A stretch of DNA of 16,082 nucleotides. Source: CAIVAT01 sp038212325 (GTDB lineage: Bacteria; Bacteroidota; Bacteroidia; Bacteroidales; FEN-979). The DNA lies in NCBI GenBank assembly GCA_038212325.1, contig JBBQUQ010000077.1:1-16082 (forward strand), read 5' to 3'. Under the pieces are notes generated by a model. It was not told the origin of the DNA. It saw only the letters and a list, made by a program, of their open reading frames with translations, and made no database searches. A program made the translations under genes and the position numbers. Shown piece by piece: positions 6,650 to 14,368 of the stretch; positions within the stretch are counted from its first letter, which is position 1; every line of letters begins with the position of its first letter.

Positions 6650-7594
6650 TTATCTTTTGTAAATGAACAACACCCCGGTGCCGACTAACAAGACACCAAG
6701 AAATATCAACATCCATTCCGAAAGAGTTGGAATGTTCGCGGGACAATTGCCTGGCAGTGTTCCTTCGGTCAACTGGGAGCGGATTTCTCCGCCCGGGAGC
6801 ACAGTGCTGTGAACATTTACGTACAACGAGCCTGCAAGCAGGTACGTTTTTTGTGTTGGAGTCAATACGTACGAATTGGAATACATACCAGAGGTTACAC
6901 CGACCGGGAATCCCGCAAAAGGGATAATGACGGGTGCATTCGCGGCGGGGGTCGCAGGTCCGTGGAAATGTGCTGCTGTTGTGTTCGCTGTCAAACCGTT
7001 GAACAATAACGTAAAACTGAGAATACTCGTTGCGTCGTCAAACGTCCCGATGAGCGTTCCGGTTGCCGGCGACACGTTCGCGGGAACTGACTTCTGGCCC
7101 GTAAGCGCAAGGTCGAGTGTTGTGATGTTCCCTGAAGTCATTCCCTCCTTCAACTGTGCTCTTAATTCACCACCCGGGTATAGTGACGTGTGAATATTTA
7201 GATACAAAGTCGCACAAAACAGCATTGATTCCTGGTCGGGTGTCAGGGTAAATGAATTCGAATAGGTACCGGAGGTGACACCTGCAGGAAATCCCGCAAG
7301 CGGGATCAGGACCGGGGCGTTAACTCCCGCCGCGGCAGGACCATGAATGTGAGAAGCTGTTGACGGGGCCGACAACCCGTTAAACATCACGGTAAAACTC
7401 AGCATATTTGTAACGTCGTTGTAAGTGCCGATCAATACTCCCGTTGCGGTCGACGGGTTTGGCGGCACTTCCTTTTGCCCCGACAAGGCCAGGTCAAGTG
7501 TGTAAACCGTGGCCCGGGCATTGGAATGGAATGACAGGGCGATACGAATCGGTAAAAACACCAACAGGGTATGTAATGAAAAAACACTCCCCAA
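6650..7594 (-). CDS. Two-CHRD-domain surface protein with IPTL-CTERM sorting tail
   Basis: About 314 residues. An N-terminal hydrophobic segment ends near residues 26-28 (NARA) as a signal peptide. Two tandem CHRD domains follow at roughly residues 31-150 and 158-282. Each runs LDLALSGQKEVPP / LDLALTGQKSVPA, then TASHIHGPA / TAAHFHGPA, and ends PGGELRAQL / PGGEIRSQL. The C-terminus is an IPTL-CTERM tail: IPTLSEW, a hydrophobic span, then YKR. In known systems that tail is a recognition signal for exosortase H-type processing, so the protein is probably surface-attached. CHRD domains are of uncertain function. The best in-frame start is a TTG at 7594; no ATG precedes the signal peptide, so the start is uncertain. 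It begins 31 nt after the stop of the upstream lipoprotein gene. Confidence 0.88.
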   Translation of the reverse strand: MGSVFSLHTLLVFLPIRIALSFHSNARATVYTLDLALSGQKEVPPNPSTATGVLIGTYNDVTNMLSFTVMFNGLSAPSTASHIHGPAAAGVNAPVLIPLAGFPAGVTSGTYSNSFTLTPDQESMLFCATLYLNIHTSLYPGGELRAQLKEGMTSGNITTLDLALTGQKSVPANVSPATGTLIGTFDDATSILSFTLLFNGLTANTTAAHFHGPATPAANAPVIIPFAGFPVGVTSGMYSNSYVLTPTQKTYLLAGSLYVNVHSTVLPGGEIRSQLTEGTLPGNCPANIPTLSEWMLIFLGVLLVGTGVLFIYKR

Positions 7595-7625
7595 TTCGAT
7601 TAATCCGAAAGAACAGGCGGAACGA

Positions 7626-8147
7626 CTATTCAGGTATGTTGTACAGCCTGCATACCTCCTTGTATGAAAGGCTTTTCAACTCCTGTGAACTCATTTGCCG
7701 GGGCATACCGGATTTTAATGCAGGAACAGTGCCGGGTATCGCTACAAAACGGAACTTATTACCGGCCGTGAGCGGCATCGTGAACATATCGGAGGTGAAT
7801 TCAATGCTTCCGTACTGGTGGATCAGGAAGCCCCAGTTTGCACCGACCGCGTAGGCCGGCAGTGGGCGCACAGTAGTGCCGTCGTACAGATCACCGGCCA
7901 GCCAGACATAGGCGAGCACGACACCGTTCTCAACAATATCCTGGGTAAGGTCGGGGGCAGCGGCAGCAAAGTACCAGTCACCCGAAACGCCTGACCAGGC
8001 AGCAGGTGAAAACCATTCAGAATAATAGACCGGGGCATCTTTCCCTGATGGTCCTGCGGGTCCCTGCGGCCCCGTCTTCGCACATCCCGTTAATAGCAGT
8101 GCCGAAACGACTGCAACAAAAAATAATGATCTGGTTCCTGTTTTCAT
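7626..8147 (-). CDS. Lipoprotein with short collagen-like motif, unknown function
   Basis: A 173-residue protein. The signal peptide ends in a lipobox LLTGC with C22 as the lipidation site. It is followed by a short Gly-X-Y run GPQGPAGPSG (residues 26-35) and then a folded region of about 135 residues with many aromatic residues (YYSEWFSPAAW, DWYFAAAAPDLTQDIV, VLAYVWLAG, GANWGFLIHQYGSIEF). Short collagen runs straight after a lipobox are common in Bacteroidota lipoproteins and probably act as a spacer. The C-terminus has an SSQELKSLSYKEVCRLYNIP segment. It lies 31 nt upstream of the CHRD gene on the same strand and is likely co-transcribed with it. No TAnnTTTG box is visible upstream. Function is unknown. 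Confidence 0.85.
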   Translation of the reverse strand: MKTGTRSLFFVAVVSALLLTGCAKTGPQGPAGPSGKDAPVYYSEWFSPAAWSGVSGDWYFAAAAPDLTQDIVENGVVLAYVWLAGDLYDGTTVRPLPAYAVGANWGFLIHQYGSIEFTSDMFTMPLTAGNKFRFVAIPGTVPALKSGMPRQMSSQELKSLSYKEVCRLYNIPE

Positions 8148-8522
8148 TTTATACGTATTAATTGTTAAGAATTGTTTTATGGCGGAGACATTCTCCGGTC
8201 GTGAAAAGTTGACTAAAATCGTGCCAAAAATGAGGATTTAAATAGACAAATACACCCCGCAGCCATTGGAAGTAACCAGTCAATGAATTGCAAACTTTGC
8301 CCACCGGGAAACAGCGTCGAACTATCTTAAACAGGTCTTGGTGCTTATTTTTGCCAGGGTAAGAAAACTCCAACCCGTAAGAAGTTGGAAAATGTGTGAA
8401 TAATGCAACTCTTTTTTAAAATTATGTAACACTTTTCATTGAAGAGATGTTCAACTTTGTTATGTTGTTATTCGATGAAATATTAAGATTAACAGACTGA
8501 TAAACAGATTAAAACTACTTTA
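8148..8522. other. Gene-poor region between divergent genes
   Basis: No convincing coding frame. It contains a 6-bp inverted repeat with a 3-nt loop (CGGAGA/TCTCCG, 8183-8197) in the leader of the minus-strand lipoprotein gene, and a second 6-bp hairpin (TCCAAC/GTTGGA) near 8370-8390. CAACTTTG at 8452-8459 is one base from the TAnnTTTG box and could serve the small plus-strand ORF at 8523. Confidence 0.5.
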
Positions 8523-8792
8523 ATGAAAATAGGAAAATACAGAATCAGCAGGTCAAAAAAAATCCGGATGATCAATTGCCTGAGATCGGGTATCGATCGG
8601 TATGCATCTTTTCCGCTTTATGAAAAAAGATTCTTCGGGTTAAGTTTTTACACTGACGAAACCAATTTTTATTCTGCAGCAAAAATAATCCCGAACGAAT
8701 CATTCAAAGCCGGTGGAAAAAAATGCATTGATCAAAAACTGAATATCGGTTCAATTATGCAGGAATACCAGAAAGCATGTTTCAATTCATGA
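8523..8792 (+). CDS. Small hypothetical protein (doubtful)
   Basis: An 89-residue frame with a basic N-terminus (MKIGKYRISRSKKIRM), no signal peptide, no membrane span and no recognised domain. In its favour are an ATG start, an A-rich upstream stretch as often seen for Bacteroidota starts, a near-consensus -7 box about 65 nt upstream, and no competing frame on either strand. Against it are the lack of any recognised family and the low-complexity AT-rich surroundings. It ends 63 nt before the zinc metallopeptidase gene and could be co-transcribed with it. It may also be a chance frame. Confidence 0.35.
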   Translation: MKIGKYRISRSKKIRMINCLRSGIDRYASFPLYEKRFFGLSFYTDETNFYSAAKIIPNESFKAGGKKCIDQKLNIGSIMQEYQKACFNS

Positions 8793-8811
8793 TCTGAATT
8801 GTTGGTTTATG

Positions 8812-8887
8812 AAAGGAGTGCTTTAATATGATTATTCAATGCAAATTTCAAGGTTATGCAATGGATAGGCCGCAGACAAAGCAGTAA
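8812..8887 (+). promoter_or_regulatory. Strong ribosome site with a 19-codon upstream ORF overlapping the ypfJ-like start
   Basis: AAAGGAG around 8812-8818 is the clearest Shine-Dalgarno sequence I noticed in the window. The ATG it serves best, at 8828, opens a 19-codon frame (MIIQCKFQGY...) that ends at 8887 and overlaps the metallopeptidase start at 8856 in another frame. Translation of this short frame could be coupled to, or compete with, the metallopeptidase start, which has only a weak AAGG close by. Confidence 0.35.
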
Positions 8888-9710
8888 TGTGGAAGACCGG
8901 CGAGGGATGTCGGGAGGGAAAAAACTGATGTTCGGAGGAGGCTTCGTGGGACTGATCATCATGGTGATCAGTTATTTTATGAGCGGAGGAGACCCCTCTC
9001 AACTGCTCAACGCGATCCAGGAGCAGACATCCTCAGCAGAACAGACAAATGTACCCGCTGACAGTGTACAGGATGAAATGGCTAGATTCATTTCTGTTGC
9101 CCTTGCCGACAATGAAGATGTTTGGCACAAGATCTTCGCGGAAAACGGCACAACTTATGAAGAACCGGTGCTTGTGCTGTTCAGGGATGCAACGGAATCA
9201 TCCTGCGGGTACGCCAGTAAGGCTACAGGTCCGTTTTATTGCCCTGCCGACAGAAATGTGTACATCGATCTCAGTTTCTTCGATGAATTGAAAACCCGTT
9301 TCGGGGCCTCTGGGGGTGATTTTGCCGTTGCTTATGTACTTGCTCATGAAATCGGGCATCATGTGCAGAACCTTCTTGGGTTCTCCGGTAAAATACATGA
9401 GCAGCAGCAGCAAATGTCGGAAAAGGATGCTAACAGGCTGTCTGTTGCGCTGGAATTACAGGCTGATTTTTATGCCGGCATCTATACCCATTACACCCAA
9501 AAATACAAGAATGCACTGGAAGAGGGTGATATCGAAGAAGCATTAAGCGCGGCAAGCGCGGTGGGTGATGACAGGATACAGAAACGTTCCCGGGGTTATG
9601 TGGTACCGGATGCATTTACCCATGGCACATCACAACAGCGCATGTATTGGTTTAAGAAAGGATATGCTACCGGAGATATGAGCCTGGGAAATACATTTAA
9701 AGCGCGGTAA
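8856..9710 (+). CDS. ypfJ: Putative neutral zinc metallopeptidase, YpfJ family
   Basis: A 284-residue protein with the full YpfJ/Zn_peptidase pattern. The N-terminus MQWIGRRQSSNVEDRRG is the hallmark start of the family. One transmembrane segment at about residues 25-43 is followed by a linker and then the catalytic domain. The zincin motif HEIGHH is at 164-169. A downstream ELQADFYAG likely supplies the third ligand, and FTHGTSQQR lies near the end. Residues around CGYASKATGPFYCPAD are also conserved in the family. It is predicted to be an inner-membrane-anchored protease; its physiological substrate is not known to me. The ATG at 8856 is fixed by the conserved N-terminus even though a better ribosome site serves an overlapping short frame upstream. 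Confidence 0.93.
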   Translation: MQWIGRRQSSNVEDRRGMSGGKKLMFGGGFVGLIIMVISYFMSGGDPSQLLNAIQEQTSSAEQTNVPADSVQDEMARFISVALADNEDVWHKIFAENGTTYEEPVLVLFRDATESSCGYASKATGPFYCPADRNVYIDLSFFDELKTRFGASGGDFAVAYVLAHEIGHHVQNLLGFSGKIHEQQQQMSEKDANRLSVALELQADFYAGIYTHYTQKYKNALEEGDIEEALSAASAVGDDRIQKRSRGYVVPDAFTHGTSQQRMYWFKKGYATGDMSLGNTFKAR

Positions 9711-9807
9711 AAATGGTCAGAGATACCGGCTTTTTAACATAGCTACATAGTCGTACTGCCGAAGTTTTTTCAACAATACCTGCTTTACGGGTCTTGTCTT
9801 TCGCGAA

Positions 9808-9829
9808 GGGGGAACGACAGCGCTCCCCC
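9808..9829. repeat. GC-rich inverted repeat in the gap before the helicase gene
   Basis: GGGGGA (9808-9813) pairs with TCCCCC (9824-9829); after one mismatch, two more base pairs close an ACAG loop. No T-run follows on the plus strand, so it is not a classical terminator. It is noticeably GC-rich for its surroundings and could belong to a dispersed repeat. Confidence 0.5.
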
Positions 9830-9882
9830 TGGGTAATGAAAAAAGAAGTTCCTGCTTAAATGGTGGGTTAATCGGAATATTG

Positions 9883-9890
9883 TAAATTTG
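9883..9890 (+). promoter_or_regulatory. -7 promoter box for the helicase two-gene unit
   Basis: TAAATTTG matches TAnnTTTG. The predicted start is about 9895-9897, leaving a leader of only about 10-13 nt before the ATG at 9908. The -33 region (GGTG) is poor. Confidence 0.5.
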
Positions 9891-9907
9891 GCGCTTAATA
9901 AATTGCC

Positions 9908-12775
9908 ATGTACGAGATTCTGCTACTGAATGACCTGAATCCCGGCAAACTTCGCAAACAGTTTGATAAAACAATAGCAGAGCTTGCGTTGGGACATTTT
10001 ACTGCGGCAGAGGTGAAGAAATTACCCGGAAAAGGTTTTTACCGTGCCAGGCTTGACGACACGAACCGCCTTCTTTTTCGGTTCGGAAGATTCAATGGAC
10101 AAAACTACCTGCTGGTACTCGAACTGATTCTGAATCATGATTATGCCGGCTCACGGTTCCTCCGGGGTGAACCGGTGGCGGAATCAAAGTTGCTGCCTTT
10201 GAACAATGCGGCATTTCCGGCAGATGAAGAGGTTGTTGCGATTCCTTTTGTCAACAAACGCTATCCCAAGTTCCACCTGCTTGATAAATTCCTCTCATTC
10301 GACGACCGACAGGAAGAAATTCTTCAGCATCCGCTGCCCCAGATTATCATTGGTTCTGCAGGGAGTGGTAAAACCGCACTGACACTTGAAAAGATCAAGA
10401 CCCTTCCAGGTCGCATTCTCTATGTGACCCTCTCCTCCTATTTGGCCGAAAACTCATCCCGTTGGTATTACGCTAACCATTATGAAAACGAAAGTCAGGA
10501 ACCGGATTTTCTCTCCTACCGCGAATTCATTGAAACTATACGCATTCCGGAAGGCAAAGAGATGGATTTCAGAACATTCGAACGCTGGTTCTGGGGGTAC
10601 CGACAATCATCCGGATTGAAAGATGCCCACAAGGTTTACGAAGAGTTTCGGGGGGTCATAACGGGGATGGATATCACGAAAAAGTACCTTTCTTGTGCCG
10701 AATACTGTTCGCTTGGGGTTAAACAGTCCATATTCCTTTCATCCGAAAGAGAAGCTGCGTATACCCTGTTTGAAAAGTACCTGATATTTCTGAAAGAAGA
10801 AGGGTTTTACGACATCAACATTTACTCACATGAACTGCTGGAATCCTGTCGCCGGGAATATGATTACATTGTTGTAGATGAGGTGCAGGATTTCACAAAC
10901 ATCCAGCTTTTCCTGATCCTGAAGTCGCTGTTCAAGCCTGTGAATTTCATCCTCTGCGGGGATGCAAACCAGGTGGTGCATCCCAATTTCTTTTCATGGT
11001 CACACCTGAAGAGCATGTTTTATCAGCAGGATCTCCGGGGCGATGAAATCCGCATTTTACATGCCAATTACCGAAACACACAAGTGGTTTCTGACCTGGC
11101 CAACCGCCTGCTGAAGATCAAGATTGCCCGTTTCGGCTCCATTGACAAGGAAAGCAATTACCTGGTAACCACTGTTTCACAAGCTGTTGGCGAGATGGTC
11201 TTTCTCGAAGAAAAGCATAAAACAGTGGCAGAACTTGCACGAAAAACAGGTAAATCGGTCAATTGGGCGGTGCTTGTACTGCGCAATGAAGATAAACCAA
11301 AAGCCGCCGGCCTGTTCCCGTCACCGCTGTTGTTTTCGGTGCAGGAGTCGAAAGGACTGGAATATGAAAACATCATCCTTTTCAATTTCATTTCGGACAA
11401 TACCACCGAGTTCAACAGCATCTGCGATGGCGTAAATGCTGAAGTTGTAAAAGGGAGTGAACCAGCCTATTTGCGGGGCAGAGACAAGACGGATAAATCG
11501 CACGATGCCTACAAGTTTTATATTAACGCACTGTATGTCGCCATTACGAGGGCAGTCAGGAATGTTTACATCATCGAAAAGAGTCGCGGGCATAAACTGA
11601 TCGGTTTGCTCGGCATTTCTGAGGAAACCCGTGAACGGGTGATCAGGGAGGATATTTCCACATCGGATGACTGGAAGCGTGAGGCCAGGCGGCTCGAGAT
11701 GATGGGCAAGTCGGAACAGGCCGATGCCATCCGGAAGAACATCCTGGTTACTGCAAAACCGAACTGGGAACCACTGACCATTGAACGATATATGACATTA
11801 AGAAGTGAGGCACTCGATCCGGAACACTTCAACAAAAAAGCCAAGGATCATTTGTTCGACTTTGCCCTGATCCATAATCAGAACTTGATCCTGGAGAAGC
11901 TCGCAGGACTGAATTACCGCCGGGCCGAAAAATATGAAACGGAACGTGGCTCAATCTTTCGGAAATATTACCAGCATTACCGTGATGATAACCTCAAGAT
12001 GGTTGTACAGGAAGTGAACAAATACGGGATTGATTACCGGGACATTCATAATTTTACTCCGCTTCAGGCTGCAGTCTTTTCCGGCGCCGTAAACATCACC
12101 GTTTCCCTTCTCGGGAACGGCGCTGATCCCGGGTTGACTGATACCTTTTACAAGTTACCTATACAAATAGCCCTTCTTCAGGCCTTTGTGAATAGTGATT
12201 ATGCAAAAACCAGGCTCAGCAGGATTTATCCATTACTCCTTTCCGATTCCCTGAGCCTTCAGGTTGACGAACATCTTATCAAGATCGACCCGCACAAAGC
12301 CGAGTTTATGCTGGTTCACCTCTTTATCGCCGTACAATCGGCCATCCAGCAGTCGAAGAACCACTACCAGGGGATCGGTATCCAGGTGAACGACTTCATT
12401 CTTAAACTTCAGGATTTTCCCGGAAACGTGCTGCCTGCCTTCCGTAAGAAGCGTGAATACTGGCTTGCCATTCTGGCAAAACACGAGATTGATGGCAATA
12501 ACCCTTACAATAAAAAACTCTTCCGGCGTATCGAACGAGGTGTGTACATCCTGAACCCACTTATGAAAATACGTTACAGGGATACCTGGATACCGGCACA
12601 GGAGGTCATTAACAGCCAAGGAATAAGTTTAGAAGAAATGATTAATCATTCAATGGAAAAGCAGAACAAAAAAGTGGAAGAGATGAAAAGGCAATGGGAG
12701 AAACAAAAAATAAAACTTGACCGGGAATACATGATCAGACAACAAAGGCAGGGATGGTATAAAAAACCTTCGTGA
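9908..12775 (+). CDS. UvrD-type SF1 helicase with RelE/ParE-like N-terminus and ankyrin-like segment
   Basis: A 955-residue multidomain protein. Residues 1-90 resemble a RelE/ParE toxin fold (VKKLPGKGFYRARLDDTNRL). The helicase core has a Q motif near 131-139, Walker A GSAGSGKT at 149-156, Walker B VVDEVQD at 322-328, CGDANQ at 350-355, ANYRNT, motif V QESKGLEYENI at about 479-489 and motif VI LYVAITRA at 542-549. All are the expected SF1A/UvrD motifs, so ATP-driven DNA or RNA translocation is likely. The region beyond about 560 is not a standard UvrD C-terminus: it holds one or two ankyrin-like units near 705-745 (NFTPLQAAVFSGAVNITVSLLGNGADP) and a charged coiled coil at about 910-950. No nuclease motif is seen. 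The next gene begins 1 nt after the stop. A role in defence, repair or RNA handling is inference. Confidence 0.88.
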   Translation: MYEILLLNDLNPGKLRKQFDKTIAELALGHFTAAEVKKLPGKGFYRARLDDTNRLLFRFGRFNGQNYLLVLELILNHDYAGSRFLRGEPVAESKLLPLNNAAFPADEEVVAIPFVNKRYPKFHLLDKFLSFDDRQEEILQHPLPQIIIGSAGSGKTALTLEKIKTLPGRILYVTLSSYLAENSSRWYYANHYENESQEPDFLSYREFIETIRIPEGKEMDFRTFERWFWGYRQSSGLKDAHKVYEEFRGVITGMDITKKYLSCAEYCSLGVKQSIFLSSEREAAYTLFEKYLIFLKEEGFYDINIYSHELLESCRREYDYIVVDEVQDFTNIQLFLILKSLFKPVNFILCGDANQVVHPNFFSWSHLKSMFYQQDLRGDEIRILHANYRNTQVVSDLANRLLKIKIARFGSIDKESNYLVTTVSQAVGEMVFLEEKHKTVAELARKTGKSVNWAVLVLRNEDKPKAAGLFPSPLLFSVQESKGLEYENIILFNFISDNTTEFNSICDGVNAEVVKGSEPAYLRGRDKTDKSHDAYKFYINALYVAITRAVRNVYIIEKSRGHKLIGLLGISEETRERVIREDISTSDDWKREARRLEMMGKSEQADAIRKNILVTAKPNWEPLTIERYMTLRSEALDPEHFNKKAKDHLFDFALIHNQNLILEKLAGLNYRRAEKYETERGSIFRKYYQHYRDDNLKMVVQEVNKYGIDYRDIHNFTPLQAAVFSGAVNITVSLLGNGADPGLTDTFYKLPIQIALLQAFVNSDYAKTRLSRIYPLLLSDSLSLQVDEHLIKIDPHKAEFMLVHLFIAVQSAIQQSKNHYQGIGIQVNDFILKLQDFPGNVLPAFRKKREYWLAILAKHEIDGNNPYNKKLFRRIERGVYILNPLMKIRYRDTWIPAQEVINSQGISLEEMINHSMEKQNKKVEEMKRQWEKQKIKLDREYMIRQQRQGWYKKPS

Positions 12776-12776
12776 A

Positions 12777-14204
12777 ATGAACAAAAAGAAGCAACATTTA
12801 TTGTCGCCCGAAAATTACATACGTACACGGGCCAGGACCCTTCTCATTGGCGACTGTTATATCAACGAAGACTGGCATGATTCAGGATTTGCAACGATCA
12901 CTGTAACGAGAGAACACATCAATGGAAATATCACGCATGGCGCATTTGCAGTTGACTTGTACTGTCTCGGAGTGAGAGAGTCATTCTGGAAATTCAACCA
13001 GAACCCCCACGATTTCACAGAGTTTTTGAACCTTCAGAAAACGATGACTGAATTTGGCGTCAGAATGGTGGCAACGAATTATACGCTGGTACATAACATT
13101 ATTTACGGCGCTGCGGAATTTGCAGATGAACTCGGCTTTCATCCCCATAAATCGTTTGAACTTGCAAAATACATCCTTGAGGAAGATGATGAGCGAGTGA
13201 AACTGATCAATATCGAGTTCGGGTATAAAGGGAAACCACTCTACATTTCAAGTCCACAAAATCCGGCCGAGAAAAACAGAGTACTGGCTCATCTTGATAA
13301 AAAACTTGGCCGTAATAATTTCAATTTCATCACCGAGGCGGAGGCTGATGATTTTTTCGCTAAGGAAGATCAAACAGAAAGCAACAAGATCGATTACCAG
13401 GATCCTGAGGTAAAAATGAACCTGATCAGCCAATTCGTCACACTGGCCGGCAGTCCAAAAAAAATTCTTTCAAAGAAACCGAATAAATTCGTTGAACTGA
13501 TCGAAATAGCAGAAATCATACTCATAGAGTACATGACCACTCTGGACATGATGAAAATAGCTATTGAAACCATCTCCCGTCTATTCGATTTCACGATTGC
13601 CAGCGAGCATTTTTCAGATGATCTGCTTTTTGGAAATATGGGCGTACGCAAAAATCGGGGAGGAGTGAGAAGAGAGGCCGAACGGTTAAATAACATGACT
13701 TTCTCTGAAAAGGCAGATGAAGGCCTGCGAGAAGTCGATAAACTGATCAACCAATATCCGGATGTGCCCGTGTTCCATTACCTTTACCTGCGGTTTATGG
13801 AGTTGAAGGCCGGAACACGGAAGTGTTTGTCGTTGTTCAAAGAATATGCTGAGAGATATCCCGGTTATTACCCCATTGCCTGTCTTCATGCATCGGCCTC
13901 TCTGCTTGATAAATATGAGTATCCGCCGCAACACATTCCCGAAAAACTGCATCTGAAAAATTTTTATGTGGGAAAAACTGCCTTTTGCCGCGAAGAGGTT
14001 TTACTTTATATTCATCTGCTAATTTTAGACTATAGCCTTTCAATCGATTTTGTTATGATTGACGTGTTAATCGAATATATGGACTTGCATCACCCCGGGA
14101 TCATACCCGAGAGGGAAGTTTTTGCCTCAAAGATTATAAAAGTGCCAAAGGTTTTTGAATGGTGTGAAGTCTGGCTGGGCGAGCAGCGGAAGCCGGGATA
14201 CTGA
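12777..14204 (+). CDS. Unknown protein with TPR-like helices, partner of the helicase
   Basis: A 475-residue soluble protein with no signal peptide. The first ~110 residues look alpha/beta: YIRTRARTLLIGDCYINEDW, then ATITVTREHINGNITHGAF and AVDLYCLGVRESFWKFN. A second block around residues 105-180 contains IIYGAAEFADELGFHPHKS and YILEEDDERVKLINIEFG. I recall this pattern from uncharacterised Bacteroidota proteins, with no function assigned. Residues about 306-378 form TPR-like helix pairs (EGLREVDKLINQYPDVPVFH, then SLFKEYAERYPGYYPIACLH). The ATG lies 1 nt after the helicase stop (TGAAATG), so translation is probably coupled and a joint function is likely. No catalytic motif is apparent. A scaffold or adaptor role through the TPR-like part is inference. 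Confidence 0.85.
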   Translation: MNKKKQHLLSPENYIRTRARTLLIGDCYINEDWHDSGFATITVTREHINGNITHGAFAVDLYCLGVRESFWKFNQNPHDFTEFLNLQKTMTEFGVRMVATNYTLVHNIIYGAAEFADELGFHPHKSFELAKYILEEDDERVKLINIEFGYKGKPLYISSPQNPAEKNRVLAHLDKKLGRNNFNFITEAEADDFFAKEDQTESNKIDYQDPEVKMNLISQFVTLAGSPKKILSKKPNKFVELIEIAEIILIEYMTTLDMMKIAIETISRLFDFTIASEHFSDDLLFGNMGVRKNRGGVRREAERLNNMTFSEKADEGLREVDKLINQYPDVPVFHYLYLRFMELKAGTRKCLSLFKEYAERYPGYYPIACLHASASLLDKYEYPPQHIPEKLHLKNFYVGKTAFCREEVLLYIHLLILDYSLSIDFVMIDVLIEYMDLHHPGIIPEREVFASKIIKVPKVFEWCEVWLGEQRKPGY

Positions 14205-14368
14205 ACAGAAAGAATTTTGTTCGGAAAAACATGTAAGGTGCATGAAAAGATTCTCAGAATAAATTAAATTTTCTGGCCGAAAATCCGGAAATGTATTTAC
14301 ATTTATAGAGCCTAAATTACACCTATTGAACAGAGCACTGTTTCCAAGGTAATTACTGGTTGACATTT

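Noticed and set aside
7290..7306. Perfect inverted repeat ATCCCGC/GCGGGAT
   Set aside because: It lies inside the CHRD coding sequence, over a repeated Ile-Pro-Leu-Ala-Gly-Phe-Pro segment, and has no T-run; coding constraint explains it.
8158..8373. 71-residue minus-strand frame upstream of the lipoprotein gene
   Set aside because: No recognisable protein features or ribosome site; it spans the likely leader of the minus-strand gene and looks like a chance frame.
9908..14204. Identification of the helicase pair as Gabija or another named defence system
   Set aside because: The partner has no OLD-family ATPase/TOPRIM motifs and the helicase has extra N- and C-terminal domains not found in GajB.
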